The translations under genes and the position numbers were made by a program. The notes beneath the pieces were generated by a model. That model was not told where the DNA came from and did not search any database. It saw nothing but the letters and a program-made list of their open reading frames with translations. Below are positions 32,814 through 41,569 of a stretch of DNA of 41,569 nt, in pieces; the first letter of the stretch is position 1; each line of letters opens with the position of its first letter. The DNA comes from an uncultured Taibaiella sp. Lineage in GTDB: Bacteria; Bacteroidota; Bacteroidia; Chitinophagales; Chitinophagaceae. The stretch lies in NCBI GenBank assembly GCA_937870855.1, contig CALMWT010000081.1, positions 1 through 41,569 on the forward strand, read 5' to 3'.

Positions 32814-33176
32814 ATGAGATATTTACTTACCATTTTATTATGCACGGTTACATTTTTTGCCTGCAAGAAAAAAGACAACGGATTTCCGCATCAGGGACAG
32901 TGGGAAGGCACTTATTCAGGAGTAGATAATGGAACCTGGAAAGGAGATATTTCGTCGGAAGGAATTTTTACGGGGACAGCATCTTCTTCACTCGCTCCTA
33001 CGTTCTCATTCAATGTTACGGGTACAGTCACAGACGCTGGTGCTATTTCTGCTTCTTTCAACTTGCTTAGTTACTCAGTCAATTTTACGGGGCAAATTAG
33101 TAGTAATACTGTATCGGGTACCTGGGTTGCAGACTCTGTTGGTATAGGCGGCATTTGGACGGGACAAAGAAAATAG
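32814..33176 (+). CDS. Small lipoprotein, unknown function
   Basis: The 120-aa product has a lipoprotein signal (MRYLLTILLCTVTFFAC, Cys17 as lipidation site) followed by KKKDN. The mature part is a short beta-rich domain (GQWEGTYSGVDNGTWKG, GTWVADSVGIGGIWTG) of the kind seen in small outer-membrane lipoproteins of Bacteroidota. I start at ATG 32814 because the upstream in-frame extension overlaps DUF3817 and has no signal. It ends at a strong bidirectional terminator shared with the convergent lipoprotein gene. Confidence 0.78.
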   Translation: MRYLLTILLCTVTFFACKKKDNGFPHQGQWEGTYSGVDNGTWKGDISSEGIFTGTASSSLAPTFSFNVTGTVTDAGAISASFNLLSYSVNFTGQISSNTVSGTWVADSVGIGGIWTGQRK

Positions 33177-33194
33177 TTCTTGAATTTTCGCTTA

Positions 33195-33234
33195 AAAAGA
33201 ATGGCCCTCACAGCGATGCGAGGGTCATTCTTTT
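33195..33234. terminator. Bidirectional Rho-independent terminator
   Basis: A 15-bp stem (33195-33209 with 33220-33234, one G-T pair) encloses a 10-nt loop. A-rich and T-rich ends give a T tract in both directions. It lies exactly between two convergent lipoprotein genes. Confidence 0.9.
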
Positions 33235-33244
33235 AGGAAAAAGT

Positions 33245-33793
33245 TTATTGGAATTTTCCTGCAAAACTGCCTGTTGCACTCACTTTAGTATTGTCGTTAT
33301 CGTTGCTCATTTCACCTGTAAATGTTCCTTCAATTTCTGTAGCTGTTGCTTTAGTGATAGTGAAGTTGAAAACAGTTTCTCCATCTGGATCTGCCTGCCA
33401 GCCTTTAGCTGTTCCACCTGCACTTGCGGTATGAGCAAATGTAAAAATTCCACCCCCTGCTGCTGTAATGTCGGTAGTTTTAAAAGTACCTGTTTGAATA
33501 TCTGCAGGCAAATAAATTATGAATTGATCAACCGTCAGGTCTGGCAATGCAGGTTGTTTAACCGAAGTAAGCATAATCAGATTTCCCGCTTTGGTAGCTT
33601 GACTCATAATTGTTGTGGACTCATAACTGGTGGAATGTGCGCCACTGATATTCGCCTTAACGATAGATTGTCCTGGAGTTAAACTGCCAGCACTTACACT
33701 ACCTCCACCGTTATTGCTATCTTTCTTACAAGAGGTCATAGCAGTACCCAATACCATTACGCTTAAAATAGCGTAGTTCAATAGTTTTTTCAT
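33245..33793 (-). CDS. Lipoprotein, unknown function
   Basis: The 182-aa product has a lipoprotein signal ending GTAMTSC (Cys22), followed by KKDSNNGGGS. The mature part is rich in Thr, Ala and Gly, with predicted beta strands, and ends in GTFTGEMSND...ATGSFAGKF. That pattern is typical of Bacteroidota surface lipoproteins in which a final domain forms a small beta-sandwich. No catalytic motif is seen. It converges on the lipoprotein at 32814. Confidence 0.78.
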   Translation of the reverse strand: MKKLLNYAILSVMVLGTAMTSCKKDSNNGGGSVSAGSLTPGQSIVKANISGAHSTSYESTTIMSQATKAGNLIMLTSVKQPALPDLTVDQFIIYLPADIQTGTFKTTDITAAGGGIFTFAHTASAGGTAKGWQADPDGETVFNFTITKATATEIEGTFTGEMSNDNDNTKVSATGSFAGKFQ

Positions 33794-33937
33794 AAAGGAT
33801 GAATTTTAAATGCAAATGTTTGGCAATAATGGAAGAGTTGCAATACCCCAAAACCCGTATATTTTTCTCCGTGTTAAAACGTAGTCTCCTATTTTAACAA
33901 CCCTCCCGTTATGGAAAGGTGCGCGAACTTGCATCCT

Positions 33938-33945
33938 TATCTTTG
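33938..33945 (+). promoter_or_regulatory. Predicted -7 box for the alpha-2-macroglobulin gene
   Basis: TATCTTTG is an exact TAnnTTTG match, 20 nt before ATG 33965. Confidence 0.45.
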
Positions 33946-33964
33946 TTTATACAGACAAAGTTCT

Positions 33965-36900
33965 ATGACACGACATCTTCTGTTATTCGTATTTCTTCTT
34001 GCTCCTTTTTTTCTTTTAGCTCAGCCCGAAAATGAGCCTTATTCTAAAGAATGGAAACGCGCCGATTCGCTGCTGCAAAATGGCTTTCCCGAAAGCGCAG
34101 CAAAAATTGCTCAATCCATTTATGATCGGGCAAGTAAAAAAAACGAGCAGGTGCAAATGGTGAAAGCGCAACTCTATCTGATGAGTGCAGACTTCCAAAG
34201 AAATGAAGAAGCGTTTCAAGATGCGATAAAGAAGGCGGAGCAAAATGCTACAACTGCATCGTTTCCCAACAATGCCATCTGGCAAAGCATCGCTGCGCAG
34301 CTTTATTGGAATTATTATCAGCAGTACCGCTGGAAGATTTTAGATCGCACAAAAGTGAGTGCTAACACAGGTATCGAGGATTTTGAACAATGGGATGCAA
34401 ATAGGTTTTTTGAAAAAGCATCATCATTATATCTCGCTTCATTGTCTCGTTCTAAAGAATTGGAGCAAATAAAAATTGAGCAATACGATCCTATTCTTAT
34501 CAAAGGTGTGAACACGAGAAATCTTCGTCCTACACTTTTCGATCTCCTTGCTTTTCGTGCGCTGGAATATTTTGAAAACAATGAGAAGGACATCACAAAA
34601 CCTGCGTTTGCTTTTGTGATGAATGATGCGAAAGCTTTTGGTGCCACAAATGAATTCATCACTGCGAATTTCAAAACGCAAGATTCAACATCGCTGCAAT
34701 GGCAAGCATTGAAATTGTATCAGCGTATTCTTTCCTTGCATAGTGATGATGGGAATAAAGATGCCTTCATTGATGCAGACATGCACCGTTTGCAATTCGC
34801 GTACAATAACTCGGTTCATCCTGATAAAAAAGAATTGTACAAGCAGGCGTTGGAAAGAATAGAACAACAACACAGCGACAATTCTTTATCTGCACTTGCC
34901 TCATTTCGCATAGCGCAATTGATGATGACGACAGAGCGCACAAGGATGGATTTCGATCAGTCTTTCGGCGACATGGAAAGAAACCCACAGAATTATCCTG
35001 CAATAAAAGAGCGGCTGGAAAAAATCATTGCGAAATTCCCAGAAAGCGAAGGCGGTATTCTTGCAAAGCAGTTGTTGCAGCAAATTCTATCAAAGGATTT
35101 GAACGTAACAATTGAAGAAGTCGTATTGCCTGATGAAGCCTCAAAAATATTGATCTCTTACCGCAATGTGCCGAAGGTTTGGATAAGACTTGTAAAGCTC
35201 AACAATGCGCAGAACAAATACATCGGGAGTCATTATGGCTATACGCAAAACCTGAACAAAGAAATACTTGCATTTCGCGCATTGAAGGAATGGAATGTGA
35301 ACCTTCCTGCAACCGAAGATTATGAACGCCACAGCGCCGAAGTGAAGATTGATGCATTGAAAAACGGCGCTTATGCACTTATCATTAGCAGCAAAGAAAA
35401 TTTTGAAAAAGAAGACAACATACTGAGCTATGCGGTATTTCAGGTTTCACGGCTCAGCGCTATAAGCGGCAACGGACAAGGCTTTGCACTCGACAGAAAA
35501 ACGGGTGATCCAATAAAAAACGCCAATGTTGATTTTTACCGCCAGCGTTACAACGACAACATTCGTGGATATGACCTGGTAAAAACAAGCACCCTTACTA
35601 CAGACGAAAACGGGAAGTTCATTTACGATAAAAACAATGACAACAACAATGCTATTCGTATTCGCCATGGCAAAGACACTGTGATGCTTGCGGGTTATTT
35701 TTCGGGCTACAATCATCAGCAGGAAAGCAAACCGGAAAAGCAAACATTCTTCTTCACCGACCGTTCCATCTATCGTCCCGGACAAACGATTTTTTTCAAA
35801 GGCATTATGCTGCGAAAAGAAAATGGTGGAAGAAAGAACAATGTGATAGCTAACCAAACAACAACTGTGGTTCTTTACGATGTAAACGGTCAGAAAGTAG
35901 AAAGCAAAACTTTTACAACAAATGAATTCGGTTCTTTCTCCGGCAGCTTCACAGCGCCTCAAGGTTTGCTTACTGGCAATATGCGTATCGCAAATGAAAA
36001 CGGCGGTGCAGATTTTTCCGTGGAAGAATACAAGCGACCAAAGTTTTCTGTTTCGTTCGATACACTGAAGAAGGCGTATGCGTTGAATGAAACAATTACT
36101 GTTTCAGGAAAAGCAGTTGCGTATGCAGGCAATAATATTGACAATGCAACAGTAAAATATCGCGTGGTGCGCAACGCACGTTTCCCTTACTGGTGGTATG
36201 CTTATCGCTGGGGTTTCCCGCGCTCGCCACAAATGGAAATTGTCAATGGTGTTACGACAACAGACCAAAACGGAAGTTTCAAAATTGATTTCAACGCACT
36301 CCCCGATCCTGCAGTTGATCCGCAATCTTTGCCTGTGTTCACTTACACTGTTTCTGCTGATGTAACTGATATAAACGGCGAAACAAGAAGCAGCAATTCG
36401 ATGGTGAGCGTAGGCTATACTTCCTTGCAGCTTGCTATCAACATTCCCGACAAAGCAAGACCTGAAGACCTTGATTCTATAAGCATCACTTCTGTAAACC
36501 TGAACGATCAGTTTGTAGCAACTGATTTGCAAGTGAAAATTTCAAAACTGAAGCAACCACTAACTGTTTTGAGAAAAAGATTGTGGCAAACGCCCGATCA
36601 GTTTATCATGGACAGCCTTTCGTTTAAAAGCTATTTTCCGAATGATGTGTATCGCGATGAGGACAACCATCTGAAATGGAATATTGAACGCACCACTTTG
36701 GAGCGCAGTATCAAAACAACAAAAGAAGGATTGGTAATAGTGCCATCAAAAACATGGAACGAGAATGGCTGGTATGTAATTGAAGTAACCGCAACGGATA
36801 AAAGCGGCAAAAAACTGACAGAGAAAAAATATGTGCAGGTATGGAGCGAACGCAATGAAGGAAAGACTAATGAAGCGCTGGTTGTATTACCTCAATCGCA

Positions 36901-39900
36901 ACAAAAAGAGCCTGGCGAAAAAGCAACCTGGTTTGCAATTACCGGTTATGAACAATTACACACCATCCAACAGATAACACGAACAAATTCAAGCACCACC
37001 AAACACGTCACCCTCTCCCCCGGAGAGGGCCGGGGAGAGGCTTCCATTACAGAAACTGACAGAGGCGGAGTGTTGGTGAATTACATTACTGTAAAGGAAA
37101 ACCGTGTTTATCAACAGCAAGCAGTCATCAATGTGCCGTGGAGCAACAAAGACCTGAACATTAGCTGGGAAACACACCGCGATAAGCTATTGCCTGGCGC
37201 AAAAGAAACATGGACGATGGTAGTACGCGGCAACAAGAAAGAAAAACTCGCTGCAGAAATGGTAGCGACTTTATATGATGCATCACTCGACGCTTTCCGT
37301 CCGCATGAATGGAATGTATATGGCTTATTTCCTTCATTGTATGCAAATAGCAATTGGAATGGATTGGGTTTTGGGCAGAGTGATAGTAGGCAGATGGCTT
37401 TCTATAAAACAAAACCTTTAGCGCACACTGAAAAACGTTATGATCAACTTCTTAGCCCTGACGGGCAAAGGTTTGGCATTGATGGTATTCAGTTACAAGT
37501 GGAAGCAAAGGATGCAAGAGTCTCATATAAAGTTGCGCGAGGAGTGGCAACCGCTTCGCAATCACAAGATGAAGTTGCAGCAGCAAATGTAAAATTCACA
37601 CCTCCGTCTTTAGAAAGAGCTGAAGAAGCAAAAGCTAATTCTAATAGTCCTCAAAAAGACTTTCCTGTTCGCAAAAACCTTCAAGAAACCGCCTTCTTCT
37701 TTCCGCATTTAAAAACAGATAATGAAGGAAACATCCGCATAGAATTCACCATCCCTGAAGCGCTCACAGAATGGAAGCTCATGGCTTTTACTCATACCAA
37801 AGACATGAGTCGGGGTATGCTAAAGGGAAGTGTAAAGACACAAAAAGATTTGATGGTGATGCCGAACCTTCCACGGTTTTTAAGACAAGGAGATGAGATC
37901 GTTATCAGTAGTAAGATCAGTAACCTAAGCGATAAAGACCTGAACGGAACAGCAACTATCGAATTACTTAATGCTACTACTATGCAACCCGTTCATCTGC
38001 CCTTCCGCTTGCAGCAAAAAGATCAAAGCTTCTCTGTAGCAAAAGGACAAAGCACTACAGCAAGCTGGAAATTACATGTGCCTGAAAGCATGTATGAGCC
38101 TGTGGTGATTCGCATACTTGCACGGTCGGGAGATTTTACTGATGGCGAAGAGAACGTAGTTCCTGTCATCACCAATAGAATGCTCGTAACAGAAACGCTG
38201 CCTTTATGGATCAATGGCAATGGAACTAAGAACTTTTCTTTCGACAAACTAAAATATTCAAACTCCAGCAAAACCCTGGTACATAATGCATTGACCGTTG
38301 AGTACACGGGAAATCCTGCCTGGTATGCCGTGCAATCTTTGCCTTACCTTATGGAATATCCTTACGAATGTGCCGAGCAGGTGTTCAATCGTTATTATGC
38401 CACAGCTCTTGCTGCACATATCGTTCAGCAATCACCGAAGATCAAAGCAATCTTCGACAAGTGGAAAGAGGAAGCAATGTTTTCAAGTTTTTCTTCACCG
38501 CTTGAAAAAAATCAGGAACTAAAATCTGCTTTGCTCGAAGAAACACCTTGGGTAATGGAAGCCAAAACAGAAAGTGAACAACGTAAACGTCTCGGTCAAT
38601 TGTTCGATACCTATAAACTTTCAAAAGACCTGGATGCAACCATGCGTAAATTAAAAGACATGCAGTTACCGGAGGGTGGTTTTCCATGGTTTAAAGGCAT
38701 GAGACCGGATCGTTTCATTACCCAGTATATAATTACAGGTCTTGGTCGGCTGAAGCACCTAGGCGTAAAGGACAGTAAAGGAATTACGCAACAGCTTCTT
38801 GCAAGAGCGCTGCCTTATCTCGACAGGGAAACGAAGGAAAGCTATGATTTACTCGTTCGCAGTAAAGCGAAGCTGGATGCACAAAACATTGGCTACACCG
38901 AAGTGCAATACTTGTACATGCGTAGCTTTTTTTCTCAACCAATAGAAGCAGCAAATAAAACCGCTTACAACTATTACAAATCACAAGCGGCAAAGCATTG
39001 GGCGAAATTCAATCCATACATGAAAGGAATGATCGCTATTGCCTTGCATCGCGCAAACGATAAAGAAACACCCAAATCCATTATTCAGTCGCTTAAAGAA
39101 ACTGCCATCCGCAAAGAAGAGATGGGTATGTATTGGATGCAGCGCGGTTATAGCTACTGGTGGTACGATGCCCCGATCGAAGCGCAAGCTTTGCTGATAG
39201 AAACTTTTAAAGAAGTGGCTAACGACAATGCTTCTGTAGATGCGATGAAGATCTGGCTGTTGAAAAACAAGCAAACGAATAGCTGGGAGACGACGAAGGC
39301 TACTGCTGATGCTTGTTATGCTTTGTTGTTAAGCGGAACAGATTGGCTGACTAATGAACCGAAAGTAGTGATACAATTAGGTGATAAAGCCATCAGAAGT
39401 GAAGAGCAAAAAAATGAAGCCGGAAGCGGATATTTTAAAGTGCGGTATGCGGGAAATGAAATAAAACCAGAACACGGAAATATTGTACTAACTGTTTCAG
39501 ACAATCAGGACGATTCAAAACTCAAAACTCAAAACTCAACATTACCAAGCTGGGGTGCAGTTTACTGGCAATACTTCGAGAACTTAGATAAAATTGCCTC
39601 TGCAAAAACACCGCTTGAAATAAAGAAGCAACTATTCATAGAACGCAATACAGCAAGAGGTTTGGAGCTTGTTCCAATTACGGAAAACAATCCTTTAAAG
39701 GTTGGCGATAAAGTGATTTCCCGCATTGAGATCATTGTTGACCGCGACATGGAGTATGTGCATCTCAAAGACATGCGCGCTTCCGCATTTGAACCGGTAA
39801 ATATAATCAGCAGTTATAAATGGCAGGGCGGACTCGGTTATTACCAAAGCACCAAAGACGTTTCTACGAACTTCTTCTTTGACTACTTACGCAAAGGAAA

Positions 39901-40036
39901 GTATGTGTTTGAGTATCCTGTTTTCGTACAGCAAACCGGTGATTTCTCGAACGGCATTGCAACTATACAATGTATGTACGCACCGGAGTTTTCGAGCCAT
40001 AGTGAGGGGATAAGGGTGAAGGTTGCAGGAAAGTAG
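33965..40036 (+). CDS. Bacterial alpha-2-macroglobulin with thioester motif
   Basis: The 2023-aa protein has a signal peptide (ending FFLLAQ). After an N-terminal helical repeat region (about 20-360) it has the macroglobulin domains, including the MG2/MG3 signature FTDRSIYRPGQTIFFKG near 600. The bait-region/A2M segment carries FFPHLKTDNEGNIRIEFTIPEALTEWKL near 1245, and the thioester motif CAEQ starts at Cys1469. An alpha/alpha thioester domain and a receptor-binding-like C-terminal domain complete it. Such proteins trap proteases covalently in the periplasm. No lipobox cysteine is visible and no pbpC gene is adjacent, unlike the E. coli YfhM arrangement. Two in-frame repeat insertions are visible (37009-37040; 39515-39540). 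ATG 33965 is chosen for the signal peptide and the promoter 20 nt upstream. Confidence 0.92.
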   Translation: MTRHLLLFVFLLAPFFLLAQPENEPYSKEWKRADSLLQNGFPESAAKIAQSIYDRASKKNEQVQMVKAQLYLMSADFQRNEEAFQDAIKKAEQNATTASFPNNAIWQSIAAQLYWNYYQQYRWKILDRTKVSANTGIEDFEQWDANRFFEKASSLYLASLSRSKELEQIKIEQYDPILIKGVNTRNLRPTLFDLLAFRALEYFENNEKDITKPAFAFVMNDAKAFGATNEFITANFKTQDSTSLQWQALKLYQRILSLHSDDGNKDAFIDADMHRLQFAYNNSVHPDKKELYKQALERIEQQHSDNSLSALASFRIAQLMMTTERTRMDFDQSFGDMERNPQNYPAIKERLEKIIAKFPESEGGILAKQLLQQILSKDLNVTIEEVVLPDEASKILISYRNVPKVWIRLVKLNNAQNKYIGSHYGYTQNLNKEILAFRALKEWNVNLPATEDYERHSAEVKIDALKNGAYALIISSKENFEKEDNILSYAVFQVSRLSAISGNGQGFALDRKTGDPIKNANVDFYRQRYNDNIRGYDLVKTSTLTTDENGKFIYDKNNDNNNAIRIRHGKDTVMLAGYFSGYNHQQESKPEKQTFFFTDRSIYRPGQTIFFKGIMLRKENGGRKNNVIANQTTTVVLYDVNGQKVESKTFTTNEFGSFSGSFTAPQGLLTGNMRIANENGGADFSVEEYKRPKFSVSFDTLKKAYALNETITVSGKAVAYAGNNIDNATVKYRVVRNARFPYWWYAYRWGFPRSPQMEIVNGVTTTDQNGSFKIDFNALPDPAVDPQSLPVFTYTVSADVTDINGETRSSNSMVSVGYTSLQLAINIPDKARPEDLDSISITSVNLNDQFVATDLQVKISKLKQPLTVLRKRLWQTPDQFIMDSLSFKSYFPNDVYRDEDNHLKWNIERTTLERSIKTTKEGLVIVPSKTWNENGWYVIEVTATDKSGKKLTEKKYVQVWSERNEGKTNEALVVLPQSQQKEPGEKATWFAITGYEQLHTIQQITRTNSSTTKHVTLSPGEGRGEASITETDRGGVLVNYITVKENRVYQQQAVINVPWSNKDLNISWETHRDKLLPGAKETWTMVVRGNKKEKLAAEMVATLYDASLDAFRPHEWNVYGLFPSLYANSNWNGLGFGQSDSRQMAFYKTKPLAHTEKRYDQLLSPDGQRFGIDGIQLQVEAKDARVSYKVARGVATASQSQDEVAAANVKFTPPSLERAEEAKANSNSPQKDFPVRKNLQETAFFFPHLKTDNEGNIRIEFTIPEALTEWKLMAFTHTKDMSRGMLKGSVKTQKDLMVMPNLPRFLRQGDEIVISSKISNLSDKDLNGTATIELLNATTMQPVHLPFRLQQKDQSFSVAKGQSTTASWKLHVPESMYEPVVIRILARSGDFTDGEENVVPVITNRMLVTETLPLWINGNGTKNFSFDKLKYSNSSKTLVHNALTVEYTGNPAWYAVQSLPYLMEYPYECAEQVFNRYYATALAAHIVQQSPKIKAIFDKWKEEAMFSSFSSPLEKNQELKSALLEETPWVMEAKTESEQRKRLGQLFDTYKLSKDLDATMRKLKDMQLPEGGFPWFKGMRPDRFITQYIITGLGRLKHLGVKDSKGITQQLLARALPYLDRETKESYDLLVRSKAKLDAQNIGYTEVQYLYMRSFFSQPIEAANKTAYNYYKSQAAKHWAKFNPYMKGMIAIALHRANDKETPKSIIQSLKETAIRKEEMGMYWMQRGYSYWWYDAPIEAQALLIETFKEVANDNASVDAMKIWLLKNKQTNSWETTKATADACYALLLSGTDWLTNEPKVVIQLGDKAIRSEEQKNEAGSGYFKVRYAGNEIKPEHGNIVLTVSDNQDDSKLKTQNSTLPSWGAVYWQYFENLDKIASAKTPLEIKKQLFIERNTARGLELVPITENNPLKVGDKVISRIEIIVDRDMEYVHLKDMRASAFEPVNIISSYKWQGGLGYYQSTKDVSTNFFFDYLRKGKYVFEYPVFVQQTGDFSNGIATIQCMYAPEFSSHSEGIRVKVAGK
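37009..37040. repeat. GC-rich palindromic repeat inserted in the alpha-2-macroglobulin gene
   Basis: CCCTCTCC (37011-37018) pairs with GGAGAGGG (37022-37029). CCTCTCCCC (37012-37020) can alternatively pair with GGGGAGAGG (37032-37040). It is read in frame as VTLSPGEGRGEA, about residues 1014-1026, between macroglobulin domains. Confidence 0.75.
39515..39540 (+). repeat. 7-bp tandem repeat within the alpha-2-macroglobulin gene
   Basis: TCAAAAC is repeated three times in full plus a partial copy. The total of 21 bp keeps the frame and encodes SKLKTQNS in a linker before the last domain. Confidence 0.75.
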
Positions 40037-40063
40037 AAGATTTCGATTTTCAAAGGCGACCGT

Positions 40064-40071
40064 TACATTTG
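40064..40071 (+). promoter_or_regulatory. Predicted -7 box for the PaaG-like gene
   Basis: TACATTTG is an exact TAnnTTTG match, 20 nt before the ATG at 40091. Confidence 0.45.
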
Positions 40072-40090
40072 CCACAATAAACATCAGTCA

Positions 40091-40867
40091 ATGAGCACAG
40101 TCCTTTTTGAGATAGAAAACAACGTTGCCTACCTCACACTTAACCGTCCGGAAAAGTTCAACAGTTTCAACCGTGAAATGGCACTTGCATTACAACAACA
40201 TCTTGACGTCTGTGAAAAGGATGAAAACGTTCGTTGCATCTTTATTACAGGAATTGGAAAAGCTTTTTGCGCGGGACAAGATCTTGCAGAAGCAACCGAC
40301 CCCGATGGACCTGAAATGGAAAAGATTGTGGAGGAACATTACAATCCAATCATACTTCGATTACGCAAAATTGAAAAGCCAATCGTTGCAGCTGTGAATG
40401 GTGTAGCTGCCGGTGCGGGAGCCAACATTGCACTTGCCTGCGATATTGTTGTTGCCAATGAAAGCGCATCCTTCATTCAGGCTTTTAGTAAAATTGGTTT
40501 AATACCCGACAGTGGCGGCACTTACTTTCTTCCCAGATTAATAGGTATGCAACGAGCCGCAGCGCTAATGATGACAGCAGATAAGGTAAACGCACAAGAT
40601 GCTGTTGCGATGGGAATGATCTTCAAAACTTTTGCCGATGAAGCATTCGAAACAGAAAGCAAAAAGCTGGCAATGCAACTTGCGCAGATGCCAACGAAGG
40701 GAATTGGTCTTACCAAGCGATTACTGAATGAATCTTACAACAACTCTTTGCCACAACAACTGGAGCGCGAAAAGAAAGTGCAGGTAGAAGCCGGCGCTAC
40801 GTTCGACTTCAAAGAAGGTGTAAATGCTTTTCTCGAAAAAAGAAAGCCGGAATTCAAGGGTAAATAA
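40091..40867 (+). CDS. Enoyl-CoA hydratase/isomerase, PaaG-like
   Basis: The 258-aa crotonase-fold enzyme has oxyanion-hole segments GKAFCAGQDL and NGVAAGAGANIAL. Its HYNPIILRLRKIEKPIVAAVNG and FSKIGLIPDSGGTYFLPRLIG blocks are closest to PaaG, the 1,2-epoxyphenylacetyl-CoA isomerase (oxepin-forming) of phenylacetate degradation. The acidic catalytic residue is Asp in IPDSGGT. No other paa gene is in the window, so a general enoyl-CoA isomerase role is possible. The TSUP permease starts 8 bp after the stop, suggesting co-transcription. Confidence 0.87.
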   Translation: MSTVLFEIENNVAYLTLNRPEKFNSFNREMALALQQHLDVCEKDENVRCIFITGIGKAFCAGQDLAEATDPDGPEMEKIVEEHYNPIILRLRKIEKPIVAAVNGVAAGAGANIALACDIVVANESASFIQAFSKIGLIPDSGGTYFLPRLIGMQRAAALMMTADKVNAQDAVAMGMIFKTFADEAFETESKKLAMQLAQMPTKGIGLTKRLLNESYNNSLPQQLEREKKVQVEAGATFDFKEGVNAFLEKRKPEFKGK

Positions 40868-40875
40868 TTCTTTCT

Positions 40876-41569
40876 ATGCTGGAAGTGCTGTGCCTGTTCG
40901 CTTTCCTCGCTGGCTTTATTGATGCCATGGTAGGCGGCGGTGGGCTTATCCAACTTCCTGCATTTTTTCTTCTAATGCCGCAACTAAGTCTGGTGCAAAC
41001 TCTTGCTTCCAACAAAACCGCTTCTTTTTTCGGAACTACTGTTGCCACTGTTCGTTACCTGCGAAAAGTAAAAATTGACTGGAAGCATTTGTCGGTTTGT
41101 ATTGCTGCTGCGTTAGTGGGTTCGTTAGGTGGCGCAATGTGTGTGAGTTATATTCGCAAAGAGCAGTTCATGCCTTTTATCATTACCGCCCTTGTACTCG
41201 TATTGCTTTACACACTTTTTAAAAAAGAGCTTGGGCTGCATCACACCCAAAAGCAGCTTTCAAAAACCAAATATTACCTCTATGCTTTGGGCACTGGCGG
41301 AATCATCGGTTTTTACGACGGGCTGATAGGGCCGGGAACTGGCAGCTTTCTCATCTTCGCGTTCGTTGTGCTATTTGGCTACAACTTTCTTCATGCTTCT
41401 GCCAATGCAAAATTGATTAACTGCGTTACCAATCTATCCGCACTTTCTTTCTTTTTTGTAAAGGGTCATATAGTATGGTCAATCGCTCTACCGGTTGCCG
41501 CTGCCAATATGCTGGGAAATTACGTGGGTGCGCAGTATGCTTTGAAAAAGGGAAGTGCCTTTATCCGAA
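40876..41569 (+). CDS. TSUP (TauE/SafE) family permease, truncated by the window end
   Basis: The visible 231 residues run from ATG 40876 to the end of the window with no stop. They show the TSUP duplicated pattern: FLAGFIDAMVGGGGLIQLPAFF with the glycine-rich loop, SNKTASFFGTT, then the second half GGIIGFYDGLIGPGTGSFLIFAFV and ANAKLINCVTNLSAL. About six or seven helices are visible. Family members export or import sulfite, sulfonates or other small anions. Substrate cannot be read here. Confidence 0.88.
   Translation, partial: MLEVLCLFAFLAGFIDAMVGGGGLIQLPAFFLLMPQLSLVQTLASNKTASFFGTTVATVRYLRKVKIDWKHLSVCIAAALVGSLGGAMCVSYIRKEQFMPFIITALVLVLLYTLFKKELGLHHTQKQLSKTKYYLYALGTGGIIGFYDGLIGPGTGSFLIFAFVVLFGYNFLHASANAKLINCVTNLSALSFFFVKGHIVWSIALPVAAANMLGNYVGAQYALKKGSAFIR

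Noticed and set aside
33873..33898. GTTAAAA...TTTTAAC inverted repeat upstream of the macroglobulin as an operator or terminator
   Set aside because: Only 7 bp of A/T-rich pairing with no T tract or recurrence; it could easily occur by chance.

Overview
The window looks like a chromosomal segment of a Bacteroidota bacterium, probably close to Chitinophagaceae/Sphingobacteriia. The evidence is a type IX secretion C-terminal sorting domain, many signal peptides and lipoproteins of Bacteroidota style, fused gamma-alpha KorA, exact TAnnTTTG promoter elements (the Bacteroidota -7 box) and almost no Shine-Dalgarno sequences. GC is moderate and varies from gene to gene. I see no rRNA, tRNA, CRISPR array, transposase or phage structural gene.

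Layout. 1-170: a duplicated 55-bp intergenic repeat. 174-2677 (-): a cytoplasmic trypsin-like protease with zinc ribbon, overlapped by an unknown 466-aa partner. 2899-4020: dnaN, followed by an Abi_2/HEPN abortive-infection gene (4150-5046) that abuts korA (5049-6893, -). 7012-10901: a secreted CxxCH/T9SS protein, a small membrane protein, a periplasmic thioredoxin, ubiX and mazG. 10905-14609: a very large membrane histidine kinase. 14657-17948: a tight three-gene defence-like operon made of a methyltransferase-Mrr nuclease-PKD fusion, a Hip-type kinase, and a HipS-like/HIRAN protein. 18003-20572 (-): a complete hipB-hipS-hipT module whose last gene overlaps the essential cell-wall gene murB. 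Upstream of it lie four regularly spaced palindromic operators (20602-20797). 20839-28368: dipeptide epimerase, a GT39-type glycosyltransferase, a secreted protein, omega-amidase, an RND transporter and a fatty-acid hydroxylase. 28544-30357 (-): NUDIX, YjdI/CDGSH and pirin operon. 30493-33793: a MORN-like repeat protein, an NtrC-type regulator lacking a DNA-binding domain, DUF3817, and two lipoproteins converging on a strong bidirectional terminator. 33965-41569: a 2023-aa alpha-2-macroglobulin, a PaaG-like isomerase and a truncated TSUP permease.

Best candidates for something new are: (1) the MTase-nuclease-PKD + split Hip kinase + HipS/HIRAN operon, whose target-recognition region is compositionally foreign to the rest of its gene; (2) the hipBST-murB operon with a four-site CGAAN6TTCG operator array spaced about six helical turns, and a HipS with no tryptophan; (3) palindromic repeats inserted in frame in two unrelated proteins, encoding similar peptides; (4) a set of eight TAnnTTTG boxes, seven of them placed 20-22 nt before the start codon, implying very short mRNA leaders.
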